40,898 nt of DNA, from assembly GCA_903877645.1 (NCBI GenBank), contig CAIRES010000067.1, positions 1 to 40,898 on the forward strand, given 5' to 3'. The notes beneath the pieces are model-generated. The model did not search any database. It saw only the letters and a program-made list of their open reading frames with translations, and was not told the DNA's origin. This document shows, piece after piece, positions 1 to 8,157 of the stretch (position 1 is its first letter; every line of letters starts with the position of its first letter). Position numbers and translations under genes: made by a program. Origin of the DNA: an uncultured Bacteroidota bacterium. Its GTDB lineage: Bacteria > Bacteroidota > Bacteroidia > Chitinophagales > Chitinophagaceae.

Positions 1-102
1 CCGAAGCTCCCTTTACTGTTTAAGATCAATTCTATTGCTGGCAGGTTGCTCTCCAGCAGAGCCTACTTCCTCTTCAAATTGACAATCGAATATTATGAAT
101 AA
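1..102 (+). CDS. possible 3' end of an unidentified gene (partial)
   Basis: An open frame enters from the left edge and stops with TAA at 100-102, giving 33 residues that end in IEYYE. The residue mix (hydrophobic and aromatic with scattered basic residues) looks protein-like, and the strong hairpin at 162-203 would serve as a shared terminator between this gene and the convergent pyrophosphatase gene. An open stretch this short can arise by chance, and no family can be recognised, so the call is weak. Confidence 0.3.
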   Translation, partial: PKLPLLFKINSIAGRLLSSRAYFLFKLTIEYYE

Positions 103-161
103 TTGCTGAGAAAACCACCAACTATTTTTGACCACATTACCGTTTTTGTCGACTTGTTTTA

Positions 162-203
162 TGTTAAACGCCCATCCAATATTCTTGGGTGGGCGTTTAA
201 CAT
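162..203. terminator. bidirectional hairpin terminator downstream of ppa
   Basis: The arms TGTTAAACGCCCA and TGGGCGTTTAACA pair perfectly. A G-T pair and two further G-C pairs extend the stem to about 16 bp around an AATATTCTT loop. The outer part is A/T-rich on both sides, so it could work in either direction. It lies just past the stop of the minus-strand pyrophosphatase gene and after the possible plus-strand gene end at 102. Confidence 0.7.
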
Positions 204-220
204 TTGCTGTATAATGCCGT

Positions 221-763
221 CTATTTGATGTTGCTGTATTTTGCGTTGTAGTCGGTGATGGCTTCGCTGATGATCTGCTTGGCTACGTCGGCGTTCTGGA
301 AGTCTTCTACGAGCACGGTCTTTTGCTCCAGTTTTTTGTATTCTTCGAAGAAGTTTTTGATCTCGGCATGGAGGTAGGCAGGCAGTTCATCTATAGTTTT
401 GATGTAGTTGACACTCACGTCGTTCTCGGCTACGGCTATTATTTTATCGTCGCCTTCGCCATTATCTATCATACGCATAACGCCTATCACCCTTGCATTG
501 ACGATGCAGAGCGGATGTATCTCGGCCTGCGATAGCACGAGAATATCGAGCGGGTCATTGTCTTTGCCGAGTGTGCGGGGGATAAAGCCGTAGTTGGCGG
601 GGTAGAATACGGAGGAGTACAGCACGCGGTCGAGGCGGAGCATGCCGGTTTCTTTGTCCATCTCGTACTTTGCCCTGCCGTGCATGGGTATTTCAATAGT
701 GGCCTGAACGACATCGGGTTGTTGGTTGCCGATACTTACATTGTGCCAGGGGTGGATGTTCAT
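221..763 (-). CDS. ppa: inorganic pyrophosphatase (family I)
   Basis: This 180-residue protein has the length of bacterial family I soluble pyrophosphatases, cytosolic Mg-dependent enzymes that split the PPi released by biosynthesis into phosphate. The family signature D-N-D-P-L-D-I lies at residues 68-74 and supplies the metal-binding aspartates D68, D70 and D73. Upstream, [11 protein letters not shown] and the [11 protein letters not shown] segment match the conserved core. The ATG start gives the usual short N-terminus. It stands alone and ends at a strong hairpin. Identification is secure. Confidence 0.95.
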   Translation of the reverse strand: MNIHPWHNVSIGNQQPDVVQATIEIPMHGRAKYEMDKETGMLRLDRVLYSSVFYPANYGFIPRTLGKDNDPLDILVLSQAEIHPLCIVNARVIGVMRMIDNGEGDDKIIAVAENDVSVNYIKTIDELPAYLHAEIKNFFEEYKKLEQKTVLVEDFQNADVAKQIISEAITDYNAKYSNIK

Positions 764-869
764 GGTTAGGTTGTTTTTTGGTGGGCAAAATTAGGGAAAC
801 GATCCTGATGATTTAGTTAAATGTAATTTTTGCTATTTGTAATGGTAAAACCCTCCATTGTTTTTACTA

Positions 870-877
870 TACCTTTG
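870..877 (+). promoter_or_regulatory. Bacteroidota -7 box (TACCTTTG) at the SCO1-like gene
   Basis: TACCTTTG fits the TAnnTTTG -7 consensus exactly. It ends only four bases before the ATG at 882, so transcription from it would begin at or next to the start codon and give a leaderless message. No TTTG -33 element is seen at the usual distance. The upstream in-frame TTG at 858 would overlap this box, which argues against that longer start. Confidence 0.5.
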
Positions 878-881
878 CGGC

Positions 882-1517
882 ATGAAACAAAGTAAGACCT
901 CTATTTTTCTTTTGTGCTTCTTTATGCTGCTGGGTATCTGCTTTTTGGCCTATTATTATAAAGTAAGCTATGAGCAGAAGAAACAGGCGCTGCCTATTAT
1001 AGGTAATGATCTGAACCATCATGTGGCACCCTTCTCGTTTGTGAACCAGGATGGAAAAACGATCACTAATGAGGATGTGAAGGGTAAGGTGTGTGTCGTT
1101 GAATATTTCTTTGCTACCTGCAAGGGTATGTGCCCGAAGATGAATGAGCATATGGTGGCGGTGTATAAGGCTTTCAGGGGTAATAAGAATGTATTGATCC
1201 TATCACATACAGTAGACCCGCTGAAAGATACTGTGGCTGCGCTGAAGGCGTACAGCCTGCGGTTTGATGCAGATCCGGCACAATGGATGTTCCTGACGGG
1301 GGATAAGAAGCAGCTCTATGATATGGCAAGGTATAGCTACCTGATCAGTGCAGATGATGACACTGCGGGCATCAGCATTGATAAAGATTTTATACACGAC
1401 AAGCATTACGCACTGATAGACAGGCACGGCAGGCTGAGAGGGTTTTATGACGGGCTGGAGCCGGGGGAAGTGCAGAAGATGATAGGGGATATTACGGAGC
1501 TGCTGAAAGAGGAGTAG
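882..1517 (+). CDS. SCO1/SenC/PrrC family copper-binding thioredoxin-fold protein
   Basis: A 211-residue protein with an N-terminal membrane anchor (about residues 7-26, FLLCFFMLLGICFLAYYY) and a thioredoxin-like domain outside the membrane. The SCO copper site is complete: C80-K-G-M-C84 (CxxxC) plus H172 in the DFIHDKHYALID segment, followed by GRLRGFYDG. Family members deliver copper to, or reduce thiols in, the CuA centre of cytochrome oxidase. No oxidase genes lie nearby, so the target is unknown. The ATG at 882 is preferred over an upstream in-frame TTG because the latter overlaps the likely promoter box. Confidence 0.9.
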   Translation: MKQSKTSIFLLCFFMLLGICFLAYYYKVSYEQKKQALPIIGNDLNHHVAPFSFVNQDGKTITNEDVKGKVCVVEYFFATCKGMCPKMNEHMVAVYKAFRGNKNVLILSHTVDPLKDTVAALKAYSLRFDADPAQWMFLTGDKKQLYDMARYSYLISADDDTAGISIDKDFIHDKHYALIDRHGRLRGFYDGLEPGEVQKMIGDITELLKEE

Positions 1518-1538
1518 TGTGGGGTATTATATTACCCG

Positions 1539-1955
1539 CTACCCTTCCTTCAGAAACCCGAATTTAAGTTTATAAAGAACATACTTTTTTTGTTTTTTAA
1601 CCACTAGTAAGTCCGCCCAATTCCCGTTGCTGAGATCTGCTAAACCCAATTTCAGAGAATCATTACTAAAATTGTCAATAAAAATTTTTATAGGGCCACA
1701 GCCAAATCCGGAGCATATCTTGTGGCCTTTGCCGTTAAAATTTATAGAACTGCATTTGAAGAAACTGTCGAGATCGTTTAGATTCACAGGTTGAATGGCC
1801 CGATCTTCTATATAGAAGTAGCTCTTTATAGCAGAGTCTCTTAAAATCAATTCGAGAATCCTGCAATCATGAAAATTGTAATTTTGCGCGTTACATTGCC
1901 CAATGCTAACTAAGCTAATATAGCAGATAAGAAAAATTATTTTTTTCATGAGCAA
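1539..1955 (-). CDS. secreted hypothetical protein
   Basis: A 138-residue protein I do not recognise. It starts with a clear signal peptide: KK, a hydrophobic run IIFLICYISLVSIG, then a probable cleavage site after C-N-A before QNYNF. The mature part is about 115 residues with four cysteines (in CRIL, KCSS, KICS and FGCG), which may form disulfides. The C-terminal stretch VVKKQKKYVLYKLKFGF is beta-like and basic. It converges with the SCO1-like gene. An ATG two codons downstream is an equally good start. Confidence 0.65.
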   Translation of the reverse strand: MLMKKIIFLICYISLVSIGQCNAQNYNFHDCRILELILRDSAIKSYFYIEDRAIQPVNLNDLDSFFKCSSINFNGKGHKICSGFGCGPIKIFIDNFSNDSLKLGLADLSNGNWADLLVVKKQKKYVLYKLKFGFLKEG

Positions 1956-1967
1956 CTAATTTTCACT

Positions 1968-3203
1968 TTAATGCAGCGACCAGCCCAACAGCAGCCAGCC
2001 CAATACTATGAGCGGGGCAGGTATGCGGGTGAAATTGAGCATGCAGAAGGTTATGATGACCACTACCAATTTACTCCATTCGAAAGAAAGCGCCTCATCG
2101 AAAGCGATGGTTTTGAACAACACCATTCCGGAGGCAAATATGATGCCCACCACAGCGGCATTAATGCCCTCCAATGCGCGGAAGATAATGACGTGGTGTT
2201 TCAGATTTTCATAGATAGGGAAGAGGAAAAACAGTAGTAATGTGCTTGGAAGGAACACGGCTACTGTGGCTGTAATGCAACCAATAATCTGCCACATAGG
2301 GCCGTATTGGCCCATGGCCAGGCCTCCAATATAGGAGCAAACCGAGAATACAGGGCCCGGCACTGCTTGCACCATACCGAAGCCCGTAAGTAACTGGTCG
2401 ACAGTAAGTATTTGCGGGTGGGGTAGCGGCGGTACATATTGGTACTGTACCATCGGTATAAGTCCCTGGCCGCCACCAAATACAATAGTACCGAAGCGAT
2501 AGAAGTTCTCGAAGATATGGAAGATGCGGCCGTGTACCCATGTGGGGTTATGGGCCAGCTCGCTGAGCACACCGGCTACAATGAAGATGAGCCCGAACAG
2601 CCAGAGGTGCATCCAGTTGATGCGCTTCGGTTTCTCGAGCGGGGTAGGGATACGATTATTACTGAAGTTGCTGATGGTGCCTCCAATCACAAGTAAAGAA
2701 GGGATAACCCAGGGGGATTGCAAAATCAGTGCTACGGCCAGGCTGCCGATCATGATAGCAATAGTAGCGAGGTATTTGATACTACTACGCATCATGCGTA
2801 CCCCGGCGAAGAACACAAACCCCACCGACATGGGAAGAATGTAAGAGAAGAGATTGAGTGGGACCTTGCTGCCGTGGGCTACCCCGGTATCAAAATTGAG
2901 TACCAGGAACGATAGCGCCCCCATGATGAAGGCTGCAGGGAATACCCAAAGCAATAAAGTAAGGATAGCCAGCGGTACACCCCCCCTTTTGAGGGCTATG
3001 AGCATAACCGTTTGGGTGGAAGATGGGCCGGGCAGCATCTGGCAAAAGGCGTTGTACTCCAGCAGTTCTTCCTCGGTCACATCCTTTCTTTTCTGGGCAA
3101 AGGTGCGTACCATCATGCCCATATGCCCCTGCGGCCCGCCAAAGGCCGTAAAAGAATACAGGAACACAGCCTTTAAGAATGGTACATGCCTCAGCAGGAG
3201 CAT
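1968..3203 (-). CDS. chrA: chromate transporter, two-domain ChrA type
   Basis: A 411-residue integral membrane protein made of two homologous CHR domains, the long-chain ChrA form that exports chromate. Domain 1 carries FGGPQGHMGMM near the start followed by MLPGPSSTQT. Domain 2 repeats the theme as FGGGQGLIPMV followed by QAVPGPVFSVCSYIGG. Hydrophobic segments fill the rest. The ATG at 3203 (MLLLRHVPFLKA) is chosen because it matches typical family N-termini; the longer frame would need a TTG at 3254. No chromate reductase or chrB regulator is nearby, so the physiological anion is uncertain. Confidence 0.9.
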   Translation of the reverse strand: MLLLRHVPFLKAVFLYSFTAFGGPQGHMGMMVRTFAQKRKDVTEEELLEYNAFCQMLPGPSSTQTVMLIALKRGGVPLAILTLLLWVFPAAFIMGALSFLVLNFDTGVAHGSKVPLNLFSYILPMSVGFVFFAGVRMMRSSIKYLATIAIMIGSLAVALILQSPWVIPSLLVIGGTISNFSNNRIPTPLEKPKRINWMHLWLFGLIFIVAGVLSELAHNPTWVHGRIFHIFENFYRFGTIVFGGGQGLIPMVQYQYVPPLPHPQILTVDQLLTGFGMVQAVPGPVFSVCSYIGGLAMGQYGPMWQIIGCITATVAVFLPSTLLLFFLFPIYENLKHHVIIFRALEGINAAVVGIIFASGMVLFKTIAFDEALSFEWSKLVVVIITFCMLNFTRIPAPLIVLGWLLLGWSLH

Positions 3204-3379
3204 TATCGAATGTGATTTGGAATTGAAAGTAGTGAGATTTCGTGCAATATTCAAAAAGAGGATGATTTGCGGGGTTTGTTGAGTTAAAAAGCGAATATGA
3301 TGTGTTTTCGGGATGTTTTTGAAACAAGGCTTTTAAGTGTATGGCGAAATAAGTATCTTGCAGCGCAAATCTATAAGTC

Positions 3380-3529
3380 ATGAATCATTTGATGCTGAGT
3401 GCGTTTTACGACAATGTGAACAAGAACCTGGGGCCTACACTGATGTGGGTATTCTTTTTTCTGCTGATCATAGAGCTGATCTATGTGAGCATTAAGTATG
3501 TAGCCTCCCCCGCAAAAGAAAAGGAATAA
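3380..3529 (+). CDS. small single-pass membrane protein upstream of pdxH
   Basis: A 49-residue reading frame that starts with ATG and stops with TAA. Residues 21-35 (LMWVFFFLLIIELIY) form one membrane span, preceded by a polar segment (FYDNVNKNLGP) and followed by a short basic tail ending AKEKE. It ends only two bases before the TTG start of pdxH, so the two are probably co-transcribed and translationally coupled. A hydrophobic segment of ideal length, a plausible start and tight packing favour a real gene. I do not recognise a family. Confidence 0.6.
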   Translation: MNHLMLSAFYDNVNKNLGPTLMWVFFFLLIIELIYVSIKYVASPAKEKE

Positions 3530-3531
3530 TA

Positions 3532-4185
3532 TTGGCCGGGCAACCGTTAAATATTGCTGATATCCGCAAGGACTATATACTGGCCGCGCTGGATGAAGAA
3601 ATAGCGGGCGAGGACCCGATCGTGTTTTTCCGGCAATGGTTTACGGAAGCGGAAGCTGCTGAGATCACCGAGATCAATGCGATGACACTGGCCACAGTTG
3701 ATGCAAATTCGGCACCCCATGCCCGTATCGTATTACTGAAGGGCCTGGATGCAAGTGGTTTTACATTTTATACCAATTATGATAGTGCCAAGGGCACAGA
3801 ATTGAGCGCCAACCCACATGTGGCGCTTTTGTTTTTCTGGAAAGAGCTGGAGCGGCAGGTGCGCATAGAAGGTGTGATCGAAAAAGTAGCCAGGGAGGAA
3901 AGCGATAGTTATTTTAATAGCCGCCCGGTGGGAAGCCGACTCGGGGCATGGGCTTCCCCGCAAAGCCGGCCTATTGCTGCCCGTAATATCCTCGATGCAA
4001 ATTATGCCCGGTATGAACAGGAGTTTTCGAGTATAGAGATACCCAGGCCGTTGCACTGGGGCGGATACAGGGTGTTGCCCACACGTATTGAATTCTGGCA
4101 GGGCAGGGCTAGCCGGATGCACGATCGCATCTTATTCTCAAAAGATGGAGCAGGGAATTGGGAGAGGAGCAGGCTGGCGCCGTAA
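3532..4185 (+). CDS. pdxH: pyridoxamine/pyridoxine 5'-phosphate oxidase
   Basis: A 217-residue FMN enzyme that oxidises PNP or PMP to pyridoxal 5'-phosphate in the vitamin B6 pathway. The core is complete: MTLATVDANSAPHARIVLLKG (51-71), FTFYTNYDSAKG (78-88), FFWKELERQVRIEG (101-114) and the SRPVGSRLGAWAS-type segment (130-142). The C-terminal family signature E187-F-W-Q-G-R-A-S-R-M-H-D-R199 matches the PROSITE pattern. The start appears to be TTG at 3532, since no ATG precedes the conserved core. It follows the 49-residue membrane protein with a two-base gap. Confidence 0.95.
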   Translation: MAGQPLNIADIRKDYILAALDEEIAGEDPIVFFRQWFTEAEAAEITEINAMTLATVDANSAPHARIVLLKGLDASGFTFYTNYDSAKGTELSANPHVALLFFWKELERQVRIEGVIEKVAREESDSYFNSRPVGSRLGAWASPQSRPIAARNILDANYARYEQEFSSIEIPRPLHWGGYRVLPTRIEFWQGRASRMHDRILFSKDGAGNWERSRLAP

Positions 4186-4191
4186 GAGAAG

Positions 4192-4992
4192 TTATCTCTT
4201 TGGTTTCGCGGAGGCCATATTCTTCCTGTCCCAGCGGATGGCGTAGCTGATGTAGAGATTGAAATCGAAAACCGCGTTTTTATCCCCCTTGCCATAGCCT
4301 GCAATAAATAGCGGGGCATCGTTCGCAAAAGATTTGCCGTCCATCATGAATTTGCCACGAATGTTCCAGCCGGCAAATACGTTCTTAATAAATTCCACAC
4401 GCATACCGCCGGTTACCTCTAACCACACTGCATTGATGGATGTTCCGGGACGGGAACCCGAGACATTACCCCAGGTACTGTCTGTTATTAAATAGGTCGC
4501 GGGGTTTTTATTGATATTGGCGTAGCCGAGGCGGAGGCCAATGAGCATCATATCCCAGTCTTTTGGATTGTCCCGCACGAGCATTGTTTTATTGAACCCG
4601 AACCTGAAGAAAGGATTTGTGGTGGTGTACTTCAGGTCTGTGTAATTGACATTTGAGCCGCCCCAGCCGCCTTCGGCAACGAGGTAAAACTCGTTGCGCA
4701 GGTAGTAGTCGGCTTCAAATTCGTAACCGAACTTATCTGATACCAGTGCATTGGTGATGGGGCTGACCAGGTCAACACCTATAGCTAATTGATGGCCGGC
4801 AAGGTCTTTCTTTTTTATGTGCGCGTTCGAGTCTGTGGCATTAGAGTTTATGACTACCAGTGTATCCGGCACAGTGGGGTAGCCGGTCACCGTAGTGCCG
4901 TTGACCTGTGCAAAGCTGTGCTGTGAGCAGCAAACAACAAGCACGCTAAAAATCAGGATGTATATATACCTGTACATGCTTGGTGTTGACAT
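4192..4992 (-). CDS. DUF6048 family outer-membrane-like protein
   Basis: A 266-residue secreted protein with a signal peptide (hydrophobic run YIYILIFSVLVVCC, cleavage near SFAQ-VNG). The mature part has alternating beta-rich segments such as YEFEADYYLRNEFYLVAEGGWGG split by polar turns, ending in ISYAIRWDRKN, which suggests a small outer-membrane barrel. I assign it to DUF6048 from overall pattern and from its partner: this family is found beside DUF6452 in Bacteroidota. The start overlaps the end of the DUF6452 gene by 47 bases; an ATG at 4977 is an alternative. Function unknown. Confidence 0.75.
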   Translation of the reverse strand: MSTPSMYRYIYILIFSVLVVCCSQHSFAQVNGTTVTGYPTVPDTLVVINSNATDSNAHIKKKDLAGHQLAIGVDLVSPITNALVSDKFGYEFEADYYLRNEFYLVAEGGWGGSNVNYTDLKYTTTNPFFRFGFNKTMLVRDNPKDWDMMLIGLRLGYANINKNPATYLITDSTWGNVSGSRPGTSINAVWLEVTGGMRVEFIKNVFAGWNIRGKFMMDGKSFANDAPLFIAGYGKGDKNAVFDFNLYISYAIRWDRKNMASAKPKR

Positions 4993-5443
4993 TATTGTTG
5001 ACAGTTGAATTTATGATGCGCACAGAGTCAATGAATTTATGAGTGGTCTGTACGGTGTCGAGATTGTAAAAATCGGCATAGCCACATGCGTTCGACAAAA
5101 ACTGGAGGTTGGTCTTGTAATGAAAAGTGAGCGTGTCGAAAACTGTAGATGTGGTATCTGTGGCGATAGCCCAGCGGCAGGTGGCAGCATCAGGCGAAAG
5201 GGAAATAGTGAATGTGGAACTGAGTAGTGAGGTGATGCGGAAAGAACTGCTATCGGTGAAGGGTATAAAAGTGCCCGAGGGCAGGGCTGTGTCTACGAAG
5301 ATGGTGCCGGTATCGTTGGTGATGTGCATGGTCTCCAGGATGAGGCTGGCGATCTTGGGGGTAAGGCAAGGCTGGCGCTGCTGGGTGCAGGATGCCCATA
5401 CCAAACAAGATATTGCCCATATTATCGCGGCTCGCTTAGTCAT
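4946..5443 (-). CDS. DUF6452 family lipoprotein
   Basis: A 165-residue protein with a lipoprotein signal: MTKRAAIIWAISCLVWASC, lipobox WASC with the lipidated Cys at 19. The mature part is beta-rich and Thr/Ser-rich (TSTVFDTLTFHYKTNLQFLSNACGYADFYNLDTV), typical of DUF6452. It overlaps the upstream coiled-coil gene by eight bases and the downstream DUF6048 gene by 47, so all three are expected to be translated from one message with pheT. The pairing with DUF6048 suggests a shared envelope role, not known in detail. Confidence 0.75.
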   Translation of the reverse strand: MTKRAAIIWAISCLVWASCTQQRQPCLTPKIASLILETMHITNDTGTIFVDTALPSGTFIPFTDSSSFRITSLLSSTFTISLSPDAATCRWAIATDTTSTVFDTLTFHYKTNLQFLSNACGYADFYNLDTVQTTHKFIDSVRIINSTVNNNVNTKHVQVYIHPDF

Positions 5444-5711
5444 TGAGGGTATTCAGTATTTTATCTATCTCGTCAATTACGTTGTCGAGCTGCTCGCGCA
5501 TATTTTCTTTAGCATCATCGCCGGTAACGGCAGAGCCAAGACTGACGCTCACCATATCATTTTCGAGGGAAGCCAGTTTTTTAGTGAGCTCCTTCACAGA
5601 GCGCTCGCCTGCTGAAACGGATGCCTTGAGGCGTTTGTTTTCCATCTCCAGTGCCGCGGTTTTTTTCAGCAGCTCGTCCAGTTTTTTACCAAGTGTGTCC
5701 AGTGCCAGCAT
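5436..5711 (-). CDS. small coiled-coil protein between pheT and DUF6452
   Basis: A 91-residue cytoplasmic protein with heptad-like spacing of Leu through most of its length (LGKKLDELLKKTAALEMENKRL, then VKELTKKLASLEN, then LDNVIDEIDKILNTL), so a long coiled coil is likely. Its ATG overlaps the pheT stop as TAATG, a classic coupling arrangement. Small coiled-coil proteins at this locus in Bacteroidota sometimes precede zapA and resemble division-associated ZapB-like proteins, but no zapA follows here, so a division role is only a guess. Confidence 0.75.
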   Translation of the reverse strand: MLALDTLGKKLDELLKKTAALEMENKRLKASVSAGERSVKELTKKLASLENDMVSVSLGSAVTGDDAKENMREQLDNVIDEIDKILNTLND

Positions 5712-8131
5712 TATTCACGTATTTGTGCGCTCAGTTTGTTTTTATAAGCCTCCATCAATTGTTTCATCAACTGCTCTATTTCGGTATCGGTGAGGGTGCG
5801 GTCCTGCAATTGAAAAGTGTAGCTTAACGCCAGTGATCTTTTGTCTTTGCCGAGTTTTTCGCTCTCAAAAATATCAAATAATCCGAATGAAGTAAGGGCA
5901 TCCAGTTTCAGTTGTTCGGTGGCCTGCTCCACCTGTTCGTAAGATACAGTATTATCGAGGATTATGGCGATGTCGCGCTGCACAGCAGGGAATTTAGGCA
6001 CCTCTGTATACCTCACTTTTACCGCATTGTGTGCTTTAATCCAGTTGTCCCAATGGATCTCCGCAAAGAATACATCCTGCTTGATCTCGAATTCACGGAG
6101 CCTGTCCTGGTCTATATGTTTGGCAACGGCGAGTACCTGGTTTTTTAATTTCCAGGTGATCCTGCCATCGGCGTGCGTAACAGATGTATTGCTGATGCCG
6201 CTGTATTGCAACAGGTTTTCGATGATGCCCTTCAGGAAGAAGACATCGGCTTTCTGTGCTTTCTGGTTCCACTGTGGAACGTAAGTGTTGCCGGTGATCC
6301 ATAGGGCGAGTTGGGCTTCCTGTATATACTTTGTGCCGTGCTGTGCGTAGATGTTGCCATATTCAAACAGGGCAAGGTCCTGGCTCTTGCGGTTGCAATT
6401 GTATTGTATCACTTCCAGGCCCCCTTCTGTCATAGATGGGCGCATGACATCGAGCACGCTGCTGAGGCTGTTGATCATTCGTACGAGCGTTTCGTTACCC
6501 GGATAGTATTTACTGTTGACAATAGAGTTGGTAACGATCTCCTGCATGCCCAGGCCGCAAAGCAGGTTGGCTATTTGCTCACGCACAGCACGGTCATTAG
6601 GCATTGGTCTTGAGAGCGAAATATTCAGCCGCTCGGGGATATGGATATTGTCCAGTCCGTCTATGCGCAGTATCTCTTCCACAATATCGGCAGGCTGTGA
6701 TACGTCTGTTTTATTGGATGGTATTTTGAGTGTGATGCTTTCGTCTGTCTCAGCGGTGATCTCAAAGCCTGCGGCATGCAGTATCTCCTGTACTTCCATG
6801 TGGTGGTATGCTTTGCCGCTGAGCTTGCGGATGTAGCTGTAACTAACGGTTACCGTTTTTACAGGCAGGTGGCGCGCATAATCATCAGTCAGGTCGGATG
6901 CTATTTCGCCACCGGCGATATCGCATATCAGGGCTACAGCACGTTGCAGGGCAGGGATCACGTTGTTGATGTCTACTCCTTTTTCGAAGTGAGTGGCTGC
7001 ATCTGTGCGCAGGCCATGGTGCAGCGATGTTTTGCGAATATGTGTGGGGTCGAAGTACGCGCTTTCTAAAAACACATTTATGGTGTCGTTGCTGATGCCG
7101 CTACCGGCGCCGCCAAACACGCCACCAATCGCGAGCGGCCCACTGCCATCTGCGATGATGAGGTCTTCTGCGCGGAGTTTTCTTTCTTTATCATCAAGGC
7201 CTGTGAATACAGTGCCTTCGGGCATGAAGCGGACGTTGATCTGCCGGCCGTTTATTTTATCTTCATCAAATGCATGCAGCGGCTGGCCGTATTCCTGCAA
7301 TACATAGTTGGTGATGTCTACTATGTTGTTGATGCTGCGGATGCCCACTGTATTGAGCCGCTGCTGCAGCCACTCGGGCGATGGGCCAACCTGTACATTC
7401 TTTATGCTGATACCCGCATAGCGCGGGCAGGCATCTGTGGCCTCTATGTTTACTTTTATATTAGTAGTAGTCGGGAGGTCTTTCAGCTTGGTCACAGGCA
7501 TTACCGGTGTGTGCCTGTTGCCTTTGTGGTGTGTAAGATAAGTACATACATCGCGTGCCACACCTATGTGGCTGTTGGCGTCAGAGCGATTGGGGGTGAG
7601 CCCTATGTGTATGGCGAAATCGGTTTTGGGTACCTTGAAGTATTCTTTTGCCGGCATGCCGATTGGGGCATCTGCGGGGAGTATCATAATGCCTGCATGG
7701 CTTTTGCCCAGGCCTATTTCATCTTCCGCGCAGATCATACCAGCACTTTCTTCGCCGCGTATCTTTGCTTTTTTTATGAGGAAAGAGTCGCCTTCGGTGG
7801 GGTGTACTGTGGTGCCTACAGTGGCTACAACCACGCGCTGGCCTGCTGCTACATTAGGTGCGCCGCAAACGATCTGTAGTGTTTCAACAGAGCCCACGTT
7901 TACCGTAGTGACGCCGAGTTTATCGGCATTGGGGTGCTTGGCACAAGTAAGTACCTCGCCTATTACCAGCCCTTCGAGGCCGCCCTTTATGCTTTCCACG
8001 GGCTCTACTGCCTCTACCTCCAGGCCAATAGAAGTAAGTATTTTACTTAATTCGTTGACAGGCAAGAGTTGAGGCAGACCTGCCTGTCCGGCAGGCAGGT
8101 ATTCGAGGAGCCATTGGTACGAAACGATCAT
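5711..8131 (-). CDS. pheT: phenylalanine-tRNA ligase beta subunit
   Basis: An 806-residue subunit of the (alpha-beta)2 enzyme that charges tRNA-Phe. Order of domains: N-terminal fragment, tRNA-binding EMAP/OB-like domain (VIGEVLTCAKHPNADKLGVTTVNVG), B3/B4 editing region, B5 domain, the catalytic-like core, and a C-terminal anticodon-binding domain (YTEVPKFPAVQRDIAIILD). The ATG at 8131 (MIVSYQWLLEYLP) fits the family, and the -7 box at 8150-8157 rules against an upstream in-frame TTG at 8152. Residues 13-21 (PAGQAGLPQ) come from an inserted palindrome. pheS is not in the window. Confidence 0.95.
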   Translation of the reverse strand: MIVSYQWLLEYLPAGQAGLPQLLPVNELSKILTSIGLEVEAVEPVESIKGGLEGLVIGEVLTCAKHPNADKLGVTTVNVGSVETLQIVCGAPNVAAGQRVVVATVGTTVHPTEGDSFLIKKAKIRGEESAGMICAEDEIGLGKSHAGIMILPADAPIGMPAKEYFKVPKTDFAIHIGLTPNRSDANSHIGVARDVCTYLTHHKGNRHTPVMPVTKLKDLPTTTNIKVNIEATDACPRYAGISIKNVQVGPSPEWLQQRLNTVGIRSINNIVDITNYVLQEYGQPLHAFDEDKINGRQINVRFMPEGTVFTGLDDKERKLRAEDLIIADGSGPLAIGGVFGGAGSGISNDTINVFLESAYFDPTHIRKTSLHHGLRTDAATHFEKGVDINNVIPALQRAVALICDIAGGEIASDLTDDYARHLPVKTVTVSYSYIRKLSGKAYHHMEVQEILHAAGFEITAETDESITLKIPSNKTDVSQPADIVEEILRIDGLDNIHIPERLNISLSRPMPNDRAVREQIANLLCGLGMQEIVTNSIVNSKYYPGNETLVRMINSLSSVLDVMRPSMTEGGLEVIQYNCNRKSQDLALFEYGNIYAQHGTKYIQEAQLALWITGNTYVPQWNQKAQKADVFFLKGIIENLLQYSGISNTSVTHADGRITWKLKNQVLAVAKHIDQDRLREFEIKQDVFFAEIHWDNWIKAHNAVKVRYTEVPKFPAVQRDIAIILDNTVSYEQVEQATEQLKLDALTSFGLFDIFESEKLGKDKRSLALSYTFQLQDRTLTDTEIEQLMKQLMEAYKNKLSAQIRE
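8078..8100. repeat. 23-bp palindromic element inserted in frame in pheT
   Basis: Perfect 9-bp arms (ACCTGCCTG and CAGGCAGGT) surround a TCCGG centre. Read on the pheT strand it codes for the PAGQAG part of a short N-terminal insertion. The element keeps the pheT frame. Similar G/C-rich palindromes are, as far as I recall, scattered in genomes of environmental Bacteroidota, including inside coding regions. Only this copy is seen in the window. Confidence 0.6.
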
Positions 8132-8149
8132 GTAATTCTTAAATTTAGG

Positions 8150-8157
8150 CAAATATA
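8150..8157 (-). promoter_or_regulatory. -7 box (TATATTTG) of pheT
   Basis: On the minus strand TATATTTG matches TAnnTTTG exactly, ending 18 bases before the pheT ATG at 8131. This fits a leader of about 15 bases and decides the start codon, because the alternative TTG start would lie inside the box. A convincing -33 TTTG is not seen at the usual distance. Confidence 0.55.

Noticed and set aside
1522-1537. Small GGGTA/TACCC hairpin between two convergent genes
   Set aside because: The stem has only five base pairs and no T-run, too weak to call a terminator.
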